20,735 nucleotides of DNA from a virus: the IMG/VR virus record IMGVR_UViG_3300009502_000241, positions 1 through 20,735 of that record; one strand, given 5' to 3'. Shown one piece after another: positions 8,185-14,445 of this stretch. The notes under the pieces are model-generated. The model did no database searches. It saw nothing but the letters and a program-made list of their open reading frames with translations, and was not told the DNA's origin. A program made the translations under genes and the position numbers. The stretch's first letter is position 1. Each line of letters opens with the position of its first letter.

Positions 8185-8687
8185 TCAGCGTCTCCGCGTC
8201 AGGCGGTCACCGAGCGCGCATAGCCGCGCGTCACGGGCGTCCTCGCGGGCTGCTTCGCCGCCGCCGCCGTAGAGCAGCTCAGCCATGGCATCGAAGACGC
8301 CGGGAGCGAATCGCGAGACCCCGAGCAGGTCACAGAGGTCACCGACCGGCTGCAGGGAGTCGAGGGCCACCCGGGCTAGGCTTCGCTCGGTGGCCCGTCG
8401 GATTCCCCCTCGGCCCCGGCCGCGTCTTCGTCTTCGTCGTCGTCGGGCAAGGTCACGAGGTCGAGCCAGTCGACCCACGTGCCGTTCGTGTGCGGCTCGC
8501 CGCTGCGCCTGGCTGCGAGAAACACGCCGTACATGCCGCTGCGCTCCGCCCGGAGTGCCTCGTCGTCCGGGTACTCGCTGCGCGCCCAGTCCTGCGCGCG
8601 GATCGAGTCGCCGAGCGTGACTACGATCGCCCTCTCTTCCAAGGTATCGACGTAGATCACGAAGATCTCTCTGCTGCTGATTCCCAT
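8185..8687 (-). CDS. Tail assembly chaperone G-T fusion, by probable -1 frameshift (167 aa)
   Basis: A second frame, -1 relative to the G chaperone, overlaps its end and continues to a TGA at 8185. A shift at the GGGGGAA run (8403-8409) would join 95 G residues to 72 T residues. The T part begins IRRATERSLARVALDSLQPV and continues with GDLCDLLGVSRFAPGVFDAM and AELLYGGGG. Siphophages commonly make such a pair as G and G-T, and both act with the tape measure during tail assembly. The place, after the tube gene and before the tape measure, fits. The T frame could instead be translated alone from a GTG at 8370 (61 aa), eight bases past the G stop, but no Shine-Dalgarno precedes it. An ATG at 8478 in this frame would give a poly-Arg start and is unlikely. 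Confidence 0.6.
8376..8687 (-). CDS. Tail assembly chaperone G, 103 aa
   Basis: Small acidic protein starting at an ATG with GGGGGAGG about eight bases upstream and ending in a TAG at 8376. It shows the usual pattern of G-type chaperones in high-GC phages: SIRAQDWARSEYPDDEALRA, MYGVFLAARRSG, WVDWLDLVTLP, then an acidic tail (DDDEDEDAAGAEGESD). It follows the tube gene by 27 bp. It is the unshifted product of the pair described at 8185-8687. In the known systems the G product is made in excess and binds the tape measure before the tube polymerises around it. Confidence 0.75.
   Translation of the reverse strand: MGISSREIFVIYVDTLEERAIVVTLGDSIRAQDWARSEYPDDEALRAERSGMYGVFLAARRSGEPHTNGTWVDWLDLVTLPDDDEDEDAAGAEGESDGPPSEA
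8403..8409 (-). promoter_or_regulatory. Candidate -1 ribosomal frameshift site GGGGGAA
   Basis: In the G frame the codons read GAG GGG GAA. A one-base slip back re-pairs the P-site glycine tRNA perfectly (GGG to GGG), while the A site goes from GAA to GGA. It lies near the end of G and well upstream of its stop, inside the overlap with the open T frame. It is not a canonical XXXYYYZ heptamer, but runs of G before A are plausible slippery sites in GC-rich phages. No better heptamer was found in the overlap. Confidence 0.5.
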
Positions 8688-8702
8688 GCTCTGCCTCCCC
8701 CT

Positions 8703-8718
8703 TGAGGATTCGGCTCAG
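8703..8718. repeat. Stop-codon-proximal element, copy 1 (tube gene)
   Basis: Plus strand TGAGGATTCGGCTCAG covers the tube protein stop codon and the bases just after it. It matches the element at the capsid gene stop (14432-14445) except for a two-base insertion. It can form a small TGAG/CTCA hairpin. Confidence 0.4.
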
Positions 8719-10046
8719 TAGGGCCCATGGGCGTTCACGACCGTGGCCGTGAGCACCGAAGCCGGCGTGCTGCCGTAGCAGCGGCCGGTCAGGGTCAGCT
8801 CAGCCGGGCCGCCCTTGGGGTCGGCGTCCGGCTCGCCGGCCTTCCATGCGACGCGCGTCGCCGCCAGCTCGAGCGAATCGGGAGCGTTGGCGAACACCAG
8901 GTCGAGCTCGCCGTAGGGCACGGTCCCCGTGATGGCTGTGCCGTCCACAGCGCCCGTGAGGAGTAGCCGCACAGGCAGGAGGTCGGGGACGCGCACCTTG
9001 AGCTCGACGTCGATCTCGAGGGCGGCCTCGAAGATGTCGCCGGCCAGCATGCTGCCGCTGTAGATGTCGGCGGCGAGGTTGCGCTTGATGGTCAGCGAAC
9101 CGCCGAGGATCGCAGTGCCGCCGGTGTAGCCGTTGCCGTCGAGGTCGATCGTCGCGGTCGTGAGGTGGATGCCCCGGAAGTAGTCGAGCAGGGCCTCGTC
9201 AAGACCGGGCGTGTAGTCCGCTGATGCGTAGTCGGCATCGCAGCCGGCCCACGTGGCGTTGACCTTGATCGGCTGGTTGCCCTCCCACTCAATCCTGAGC
9301 TCGTCGAGCTTGCAGTCGACGGCGGCCTTGAGGTCGGAGTCCTTCTTGCCGAACACGGTCGCCCAGGGGACCGTGGCGGCCGGCGTGATGACGTGCGAGT
9401 AGGTGCCGCCGGAGCCCGCCGCGGCGCCGCCGGCGAGGTTCGTGGCCACGAGCGCGGTGACGACGCCGACGCCCGAGTTGCCGGGCGCGAGGGATGCCGT
9501 GATGAGTGCCTTGGCCTCGGCGTCCGCGTTGATCGCGGCGCGGACCTGGCTGGCGGTGGAGGTGATGGCCTTGCCGGAGCCCGTGGCGAGGTTGACGGTG
9601 ATGGCGCTGCTGGCCACGCCCACGCTGAGCTCCGCGTCGGCCTCGTCCGGGGCGTCGAGATGGACGGTGATCGAGTTGCCGGCGGTGCCGCCCGCCATGG
9701 CGAGGAAAGTGAGATCGTTGTTCGCGCCGGCGAGCGCGGTGGTGAGCACGGCTTTCACGGCGGGCGCGGTGCCGCTGCTCGAGTCGATGTCTCCAAGCGC
9801 GGCGTACAGCAGGCCGGCGACGGACTGCGGCCAGGCACGCGACTCGTAGTCGGCGGCGGCGGCGGCGGAAGAACGGAACTCGCCGGGGCCGACGATCTCG
9901 GCGGAGGTGAGCTCGTCCTCGGTCTGCTCCAGCGCGAAGGTCACGAGGGAGCCGCCGGCGACAGGCCCCATGAAATCGGGCTGAGTCTTGGCAGCGCCCT
10001 TGGCCGACTGGAGGGCGAATCCGACGGCGGACAGCTTCATGTTCAT
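8715..10046 (-). CDS. Major tail (tube) protein with an inserted domain, 443 aa
   Basis: The ATG at 10046 is preceded by GAGGAG seven bases upstream. Residues 1-90 and about 208-443 form a tail tube-type protein: VGFALQSAKGAAKTQPDFMG, VTFALEQTEDEL, RAWPQSVAGLLYAALGD, then TYSHVITPAATVPWATVFGK, DCKLDELRIEWEGNQPIKVN and SLTIKRNLAADIYSG. Residues about 99-207 are an inserted module (ALAGANNDLTFLAMAGGTAG, NSITVHLDAPDEADAELSVG, SAITVNLATG, ASQVRAAINADAEAKALITA, then a GTGVV-like strand and LAGG). I recall this repeat-like module from other phage structural proteins. It would project from a loop of the tube. The gene sits upstream of the chaperones and tape measure, as expected. Confidence 0.85.
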   Translation of the reverse strand: MNMKLSAVGFALQSAKGAAKTQPDFMGPVAGGSLVTFALEQTEDELTSAEIVGPGEFRSSAAAAADYESRAWPQSVAGLLYAALGDIDSSSGTAPAVKAVLTTALAGANNDLTFLAMAGGTAGNSITVHLDAPDEADAELSVGVASSAITVNLATGSGKAITSTASQVRAAINADAEAKALITASLAPGNSGVGVVTALVATNLAGGAAAGSGGTYSHVITPAATVPWATVFGKKDSDLKAAVDCKLDELRIEWEGNQPIKVNATWAGCDADYASADYTPGLDEALLDYFRGIHLTTATIDLDGNGYTGGTAILGGSLTIKRNLAADIYSGSMLAGDIFEAALEIDVELKVRVPDLLPVRLLLTGAVDGTAITGTVPYGELDLVFANAPDSLELAATRVAWKAGEPDADPKGGPAELTLTGRCYGSTPASVLTATVVNAHGPY

Positions 10047-10095
10047 GCGGACTCCTCATCAGGGCCTGTGGTAGCTACCCGTCCATCCTCGCGGC

Positions 10096-10106
10096 GGCGT
10101 CACCCG
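10096..10106 (+). promoter_or_regulatory. Junction motif GGCGTCACCCG
   Basis: Exact GTCACCC core in the 69-bp gap between the tail terminator-like gene and the tube gene, 50 bp before the tube start. Same orientation as all other copies. Confidence 0.5.
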
Positions 10107-10115
10107 AGAGGGCCT

Positions 10116-10595
10116 TCATGTTTGCCGCCATCGACAGAGGTAAGCGGTCGTCGCGTAGGCGACGCGCAACGCGAGCCCATACATGCGGCTGTGCTCGTCG
10201 GGCGCCGCCTCGTTGCCGGCGACGGCCGTCACGTAGGCCTCGTCGACCACGCCGCCGAGCGTCGGGTCGACGCTCACGGCGTTCTCGACGATCCGCGACA
10301 GCGCGAGGGCGCGATCGCGGGCGGTGGCCATGTCGGCGGCGGTCCAGAGCACGCTGATCCGCACCTCGATCTCGCCGAGCTCGTCGCGCTGCAGGCCGCC
10401 GGAGATGAGCCGCGGCATGGTCACGTTGAACTCGCCACCGATCCAGATGTGTTCGGCCTGCAGGCCGCCCGCCGGGTAGCCCACGGAGAGCGGCGTCACC
10501 TCACCGGAGGACGTGAGCTGCGTGGCGATCGCCGTCCCGAGCGCGTCCTGGACGGCGGCCGCCTTGACGACGAAGCCCTTGCCAGCGTTCGTCAT
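10116..10595 (-). CDS. Tail terminator-like protein, 159 aa
   Basis: The ATG at 10595 overlaps the adaptor stop as ATGA. No good Shine-Dalgarno is seen, so translation is probably coupled. The protein starts with a helix (VVKAAAVQDALGTAIATQLT) and continues with strands: HIWIGGEFNVTMPRL, GEIEVRISVLWTAADMATAR, SRIVENAVSVDPTLGGVVDE and YGLALRVAYATTAYL. A helix followed by a beta sheet, with the sequence VEV-type strands and a C-terminal variable strand, matches the general look of tail terminator proteins (gpU or Ne-type). The position, right before the tube gene, agrees. The assignment rests on pattern and context; a head-tail stopper is possible, since no separate stopper gene was found. Confidence 0.65.
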   Translation of the reverse strand: MTNAGKGFVVKAAAVQDALGTAIATQLTSSGEVTPLSVGYPAGGLQAEHIWIGGEFNVTMPRLISGGLQRDELGEIEVRISVLWTAADMATARDRALALSRIVENAVSVDPTLGGVVDEAYVTAVAGNEAAPDEHSRMYGLALRVAYATTAYLCRWRQT

Positions 10596-11449
10596 GCGAC
10601 GCGCGGGCGGCGGCGCCCGAAGTCGGTGATCACGGCGTCGACCTCGGGGATGCCGGTGGGCCTGTCGGGGCCGGCCACGCTGACGCGAAAGAAGCCCACG
10701 TCTGTAGCCTCGACGGTGGCGCGAGAGGAGAGCGCGCTGCGCACGAGGTACTCACGGGCGAGGAGCATGGCAGCCTGCACGACCGGCGCGTCCGGGTAGT
10801 CGAGGCCGTGCTTGTAGAAGACTTCGACTACGGCGCCGCTCTCAAAGTCGTAGGCGTCGCCGCGCGTCACGCGGCCCCACTCGCGCACGTCGAGGGCGGC
10901 GAGCTCGTCGGCAGTGAATGCCGTGCCGTCCACCGTGAGGCTGGTCACGCTGCGCACGGCGTTGTCGGGCAGGCACAGGGTGTCTGAGCCGTTGCCGGCC
11001 AGCACCACGCGACGGGCCCGCGGCACGAAGGCGACGCGGCAGGCGCGTTCGAGGCGCTGTTCTGCGGCAGTGCGGGCGGCGCGCATCTTGGCGTCGGGGT
11101 AGGTGGTGGCACTGGCGAAGGCGGCGTCGAAGGCGCGCATCTCGGCGACCTCGAAAAGGTAGCCGCCGCAGAGTTCGATGAGGGACTGCCACTCCTTCGT
11201 CTCCGACGACTTCTTGCCGGTCCACGTGCAGGTGTAGGTGTCGAGCGCGGAGAGCACGCTGTAAGCGGCCGAGTAGGTGATGCCGCTCACCTTGCCGGTG
11301 GCCGCGGTCGATGCAAGGACGGCCGTGCCGGCGCCGTTCTTGATCGCGATCGTCCAGGGCGTCGTAGAGGTGAACAGGGCGCCCGCCTCGTCGGGGGTCG
11401 CCACTTCGAGGGCGTAGGTGCCACTGGTGACGAGACGCAGGCGCTCCAT
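10592..11449 (-). CDS. Head-tail adaptor (gp6-like) with an extra N-terminal domain, 285 aa
   Basis: Residues about 101-285 resemble HK97 gp6-type adaptors: helices FDAAFASATTYPDAKMRAAR and AEQRLERACRVAFVPRARRV, a strand region with LCLPDNAVRSVTSLTVDGTA, AVVEVFYKHGLDYPDAPVVQ and AAMLLAREYLVRSALSSRAT, then VGFFRVSVAGPDRPTGIPEV at the end. Such proteins form a ring under the portal. Residues 1-100 (LVTSGTYALEVATPDEAGAL, WTIAIKNGAGTAVLAS, ALDTYTCTWTGKK) are an all-beta, Ig-like segment that adaptors of usual size (about 100-200 aa) do not need. It may be a fusion with a virion surface domain. It starts three bases after the stop of the decoration-like gene. Confidence 0.7.
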   Translation of the reverse strand: MERLRLVTSGTYALEVATPDEAGALFTSTTPWTIAIKNGAGTAVLASTAATGKVSGITYSAAYSVLSALDTYTCTWTGKKSSETKEWQSLIELCGGYLFEVAEMRAFDAAFASATTYPDAKMRAARTAAEQRLERACRVAFVPRARRVVLAGNGSDTLCLPDNAVRSVTSLTVDGTAFTADELAALDVREWGRVTRGDAYDFESGAVVEVFYKHGLDYPDAPVVQAAMLLAREYLVRSALSSRATVEATDVGFFRVSVAGPDRPTGIPEVDAVITDFGRRRPRVA

Positions 11450-11452
11450 CGC

Positions 11453-11899
11453 TTATGCGGTGCCCGCAATCGGGCTCATGTGGCGCTCGTAGGTGATCTT
11501 GTTGGCGACGGTCACGGTCTGCGGACGCTGGCAGGCGGCGTACTGGTAGTAGACCGCCGACTCGCCGGAGGCGTTCGCGGCGTTCTTGTCGACGTAGAGG
11601 CGCACGTACCGCTCCACGGGCTCCCACAGGTCGAGGATGAAGATCTGCCCGTCGTCGTCGCCGGCCACCGAGATGCCGGTGCCGAGCAGGTCGGCCATGG
11701 TGCCGCCGGCCACGTCGCTGTCGTGCTGCCACTTGAGGGTGGTCACGCAACTGTCATGGATGGCCAGGAACTGGACCACCACGAAGATGCCGCGGAAGTC
11801 GATCATGTCGATGATCGCGCCGGTGCGGTCGGCGGTGCCGCTCACGTAGGGCAGCGCCTCCGTGACCGCAAAGTCCTGGATTGACTTGGGGATGCCCAT
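11453..11899 (-). CDS. Putative capsid decoration-like structural protein, 148 aa
   Basis: The ATG has a strong AGGAGG about eight bases upstream. The protein is strand-rich: AVTEALPYVSGTADRTGAII, FRGIFVVVQFLAIHDSCVTT, LKWQHDSDVAGGTMADLLGT, then IFILDLWEPVERYVRLYVDK. The pattern (aspartate-rich start, a strand with KWQ, DLLGTG, and ERYVRLYV) is one I associate with small phage virion proteins encoded between capsid and connector genes, often called decoration or hypothetical structural proteins. No signal or membrane segment is present. Presence in the virion is inferred from the operon position and the strong translation start. Confidence 0.6.
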   Translation of the reverse strand: MGIPKSIQDFAVTEALPYVSGTADRTGAIIDMIDFRGIFVVVQFLAIHDSCVTTLKWQHDSDVAGGTMADLLGTGISVAGDDDGQIFILDLWEPVERYVRLYVDKNAANASGESAVYYQYAACQRPQTVTVANKITYERHMSPIAGTA

Positions 11900-11951
11900 C
11901 TCTCGCGCCTCCTGATCGGTCTACGGGTGGAGTCGCAAGTAGGCTAAGACC

Positions 11952-11962
11952 GGCGTCACCCG
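11952..11962 (+). promoter_or_regulatory. Junction motif GGCGTCACCCG
   Basis: Exact GTCACCC core that overlaps the stop codon of the glycosyltransferase-like gene, 53 bp before the start of the decoration-like gene. The extended sequence is identical to the copy at 10096. Confidence 0.5.
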
Positions 11963-12546
11963 CGCCCGGAGCCGAAGACCTTGCCCTCGCCGCCGCGCCA
12001 CGGCGGTTCGTCCGCGTCCTCGAGGTGAGCGATGGTGAGAAGGCCCTTCAGCGGCACGGGGTCGGCCTGCGTGACCATGACCTCGAAGCCCGTCGGCCAG
12101 AGGTAGCGCGACTCATGCAGCCAGTCGGTGCGCAGCAGCGCGCAGCTCGTCGTCCACATGTCGAAGTGGTAGGCGTCGTGCTGCGGCACGCCGGCCATCA
12201 CGGGATGAGTGCCATCTGCGTGCGCGAGCAGGACCTCGAGGGTCTGCGGCGGGCAGATGACATCGGTCTCGATGCAGGCGATGTGCTCGCAATCGAGGTC
12301 GTGGGCGCGGCGGACGATGAGCTGCCAGCACATCTCGATGGTGTCCCAGAAGTCGGGCATCGGCTCGACGTGCGCGGTCTCGACGCCGAGAGAGCGCAGC
12401 TTTCGCGTGTACGAGAGCGTCCCTGGTGTGTTGTCGACGAGGAAGAGGTCGCGGTCGGGATACGTGAACGCCTTGTAGGCGGCGAGGTAGGCCGGGAGCG
12501 CGTAGTCCTTGCCGCTGTAGGTCGGAGCTGCTACCAGCACGGTCAT
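11956..12546 (-). CDS. Small glycosyltransferase-like protein, 196 aa
   Basis: I start at the ATG at 12546, which overlaps the acetyltransferase stop as ATGA. A longer reading from 12630 adds an Arg-rich leader that only shadows the upstream gene. The protein looks like a GT-A fold: a first strand and loop MTVLVAAPTYSGKDYALPAY, a second strand with LFLVDNTPG, then HIACIETDVICPPQTLEVLL, where ETD at residues 93-95 stands where a metal-binding DxD would be, followed by PVMAGVPQHDAYHF and a late His in TIAHLED (174). Family 2-type enzymes move a sugar from a nucleotide-sugar. It is shorter than usual, so the acceptor-binding part is minimal. It probably acts with the acetyltransferase on a virion protein or a surface glycan. 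The target is unknown. Confidence 0.65.
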   Translation of the reverse strand: MTVLVAAPTYSGKDYALPAYLAAYKAFTYPDRDLFLVDNTPGTLSYTRKLRSLGVETAHVEPMPDFWDTIEMCWQLIVRRAHDLDCEHIACIETDVICPPQTLEVLLAHADGTHPVMAGVPQHDAYHFDMWTTSCALLRTDWLHESRYLWPTGFEVMVTQADPVPLKGLLTIAHLEDADEPPWRGGEGKVFGSGRG

Positions 12547-13049
12547 CGGAGTGACTCCAGGAAGGCGTCGACGGGGCCGGAGAGCAGGTGCGCGCAGGCC
12601 TCGATGCGCTGCCGCTCCCAGTCCCACCAACGGACCTCGAGCAGCTCGGCGATCTGCGGCTCGCTGAAGCGGTAGCGCAGGAGCCGCGCCGGGTTGCCTA
12701 TCATGACGGCGTAGGGGGGCACGTCGCTGGCGACCACGGCGGCCGCGCCGATCACGGCGCCGTCACCGATCGTGACGCCGGAGAGGATGACCGCGCCCTG
12801 GCCGATCCACACGTCGCTGCCGATGACCACGTCGCCCTTGGAGAAGCCGTTGACCAGGGCCGCGCCCACGCCGAGCTCGCAGAAGGGGTAGCTGGCGACG
12901 GTGTCGATGTGGTGCTCGCCGCCGAGGAAGATGGTCACGTCCTCGGCGATGGAGCAGTACTTGCCGACGGTGCAGACGGCGCCCTGGTAGTCGAAGACGA
13001 CGGTGGGCCTGCCGTAGGTGTAGGAGCCGTAGGTGTAGGTGGTGGTCAC
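12543..13049 (-). CDS. Hexapeptide-repeat O-acetyltransferase, CatB/Vat type, 168 aa
   Basis: A left-handed beta-helix acetyltransferase that uses acetyl-CoA. Visible features are VGKYCSIAEDVTIFLGGEHH at residues 28-47, then SYPF (53-56), GDVVIGSDVWIGQGAVILSG (72-91), VTIGDGAVIGAAAVVASDVP and PYAVMIGNPARLLRYRF at the end of the helix. The second His of GEHH (His47) aligns with the catalytic His of Vat/CatB enzymes. Family members acetylate antibiotics or sugars. Next to a glycosyltransferase and inside a head operon, sugar modification is more likely than drug resistance, which is an inference. The start is a GTG at 13049 with no clear Shine-Dalgarno, odd for this operon; the HNH gene just upstream may have changed the leader. 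Confidence 0.85.
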   Translation of the reverse strand: MTTTYTYGSYTYGRPTVVFDYQGAVCTVGKYCSIAEDVTIFLGGEHHIDTVASYPFCELGVGAALVNGFSKGDVVIGSDVWIGQGAVILSGVTIGDGAVIGAAAVVASDVPPYAVMIGNPARLLRYRFSEPQIAELLEVRWWDWERQRIEACAHLLSGPVDAFLESLR

Positions 13050-13065
13050 GGGGATAGGGTGGGGC

Positions 13066-13076
13066 GGGGGTCACTC
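13066..13076 (+). promoter_or_regulatory. Weak junction motif GGGGGTCACTC
   Basis: Degenerate copy (GTCACTC) in the gap between the HNH endonuclease and the acetyltransferase, 17 bp before the acetyltransferase start. It has the same orientation as the exact copies. Confidence 0.3.
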
Positions 13077-14292
13077 AGCAGAGGCGGCCGGCGAACTCGG
13101 GATCGTCAATCACATGGGCGAGGCCGTTCTCTCTGAGGCAGCGCTCAAGAAGAATAATCCTCCAGTTGGCCTCGCTGAGTTCACGAATAACGCGAGCGTG
13201 CTGGCGATGGTGATCACGGCGCGTCGTTGCGAGCATGAGATTCTTGATACGGTTGTCGTCCTTCTTCCCGTTGATGTGGTGCACATCGTCGCTGCTCGAT
13301 AGGGGATGCCCAAGCCACAGAGCCATCACGGCTCGATGCTCCATGATGCGCCCCTTGCCCCCGCGGCCGAACATCGGCTCGAGCAGAGCGACTTCCTCCG
13401 CGGAAAAGAAAGTCCGACAAACAGAGACGTACCCGGACTTGTTGACACTCCGGTTCGGTCTTCCTTCGTAGGGCCACTTGAGCCCAGCTTTCTTCAGTGT
13501 CTTCTTCTGAGCCCAATGCCACTCTCGCAACTTGGCCACCGCGTTATTCGGGCTACGTGCCCAGGCTGCGCCTGACCCTGAGCGACGGACCTTTGACCAA
13601 TCGACCTCCCAAGAAGAGCATGCGCAAGACAACGGTATTGCGAATCCCTCCTTGCGCATGGCGCCTGCGGCGACCAGATGCCACTCTCTCGCCGATGGCT
13701 GCCATGAAAGCGGGTTTCGTGCCCAGACCTTCTGCCCCGCCGCTCCCGGCCGGTCAAGGTCTATCTCCCATGCCCTGCCCCCGTACACAGATTCCTTCGC
13801 CGCAGCTTCTCTTGCCGCAGCCCACTCATCCCGGTGTCTCTCCAAGAAGGCACGTCTCATACACTGCTTTGAGCAGTAGCGTTGATTCTTCGCCTTGGGA
13901 AGAAACACACGTCCGCATTGCCGGCACGTGATCTCCGGGTAGTTGACACGCGGTTCGTGTATCTCTCTCCAGCGCCGGTGCGACTCTCTGGCGTCTTCCT
14001 TGTGGTTCGCAGTCCTGCAGGCCTCAGAACAGTAGAGTCGAGGGCGCCCGTGTTCCCCTCTTGGGGGTAGATCGGCCCCGCATTTCAGGCAGACTTGCGA
14101 CCACTCCTGTTTCAGGCTGAGCCCGAGTCGATTTGCACGGTGCTCGACGGAGCAGGCCGAACGCCCAAGTTCGGATGCGAGTGTTCTCGCCCCAAGATGG
14201 GAGCCAGCGATAAGGCACTGTGTCTCCTCTCGCGTCCAACATCTGGGGCGGCAGACCGTGGTGGTGGTGACGGAGTTGTGAGACTCAGACAT
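13075..14292 (-). CDS. HNH endonuclease with Myb-like and two zinc-finger segments, 405 aa
   Basis: Probable homing endonuclease. Order of parts: residues about 18-60, a Myb/GcrA-like helix-turn-helix (CWTREETQCLIAG, RTLASELGRSACSVEHRANR); a first CxxC-CxxxC finger (Cys68, 71, 88, 92); a second one (Cys123, 126, 140, 144); a long Trp-rich middle; and an HNH_3-type nuclease at about 314-366 (RIMEHRAVMALWLGHPL, DDVHHINGKKDDNRIKNL, DHHRQHA), with catalytic His338/339 and Asn347. It has a strong GGGAGG six bases before the ATG. Base use is less GC-rich than its neighbours: 34 of 60 G+C at 13201-13260 against 46 of 60 at 12721-12780. It separates the capsid gene from the rest of the head operon, typical of a mobile intruder. 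A free-standing DNA-packaging HNH is less likely, since those sit next to terminase. Confidence 0.85.
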   Translation of the reverse strand: MSESHNSVTTTTVCRPRCWTREETQCLIAGSHLGARTLASELGRSACSVEHRANRLGLSLKQEWSQVCLKCGADLPPRGEHGRPRLYCSEACRTANHKEDARESHRRWREIHEPRVNYPEITCRQCGRVFLPKAKNQRYCSKQCMRRAFLERHRDEWAAAREAAAKESVYGGRAWEIDLDRPGAAGQKVWARNPLSWQPSAREWHLVAAGAMRKEGFAIPLSCACSSWEVDWSKVRRSGSGAAWARSPNNAVAKLREWHWAQKKTLKKAGLKWPYEGRPNRSVNKSGYVSVCRTFFSAEEVALLEPMFGRGGKGRIMEHRAVMALWLGHPLSSSDDVHHINGKKDDNRIKNLMLATTRRDHHRQHARVIRELSEANWRIILLERCLRENGLAHVIDDPEFAGRLC

Positions 14293-14318
14293 GTCGAACC
14301 TCCCAGCGGTTCGTCCAC

Positions 14319-14347
14319 GGTCCCGGGCGTTTGCGCGCCGCGGGACC
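14319..14347. promoter_or_regulatory. Hairpin upstream of the HNH gene
   Basis: GGTCCCGGGCG (14319-14329) pairs with CGCCGCGGGACC (14336-14347) with one bulged G and a six-base loop. It lies 27 bp before the HNH start. On the plus strand it is followed by TCTTTTGT, so it could also end antisense transcripts. On the coding strand no T-run follows it. It could modulate expression of the endonuclease, as hairpins do for some phage homing endonuclease genes; this is inference. Confidence 0.4.
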
Positions 14348-14368
14348 TCTTTTGTCTGAGTGTGAGAA

Positions 14369-14380
14369 GGGTGTCACCCG
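14369..14380 (+). promoter_or_regulatory. Junction motif GGGTGTCACCCG
   Basis: Exact GTCACCC core between the two hairpins of the capsid-HNH gap. GGGTG-T-CACCC here is also a perfect short inverted repeat. Confidence 0.45.
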
Positions 14381-14391
14381 ACCCGGAACGT

Positions 14392-14419
14392 AGAGGGGCC
14401 GCCCGGAGGCGGCCCCTCT
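14392..14419 (-). terminator. Strong hairpin after the major capsid gene
   Basis: AGAGGGGCCGCC and GGCGGCCCCTCT form a perfect 12-bp stem around a four-base loop, 22 bp past the capsid stop. No T-run follows on the minus strand, so it is not a textbook Rho-independent terminator. It may partly terminate transcripts, or protect the 3' end of capsid mRNA and so raise capsid output relative to the HNH and downstream genes. Confidence 0.55.
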
Positions 14420-14431
14420 GCTGAAGCGTCC

Positions 14432-14445
14432 TGAGGATTGCTCAG
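14432..14445. repeat. Stop-codon-proximal element, copy 2 (capsid gene)
   Basis: Plus strand TGAGGATTGCTCAG covers the capsid stop codon and the bases just after it. It is the same as the element at the tube gene stop (8703-8718) apart from two missing bases, and can form a CTGAG/CTCAG hairpin. Confidence 0.4.

Noticed and set aside
8185-8478. The T frame read from its own ATG at 8478
   Set aside because: This would give a poly-Arg N-terminus that merely shadows the acidic tail of G. Frameshifting or a GTG at 8370 is more plausible.
10070-10079. Palindrome GGTAGCTACC in the gap before the tube gene
   Set aside because: With any loop it leaves a three-base-pair stem, and it is not repeated at other junctions.
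10077-10119. A 14-residue frame (ATG at 10119, overlapping the terminator-like gene stop) in the gap before the tube gene
   Set aside because: It stops after 14 codons at TAG, far from the next start, and has no Shine-Dalgarno of its own. The gap is better explained by the junction motif and the tube ribosome-binding site.
9393-10799. Plus-strand frame of 468 codons opposite the tube gene and connector genes
   Set aside because: It spans several real minus-strand genes and a gap, and its product shows only compositional bias.
12543-13049. Reading the acetyltransferase as an antibiotic-resistance gene
   Set aside because: The family includes such enzymes, but there is no supporting resistance context; the neighbour is a glycosyltransferase in a phage head operon.
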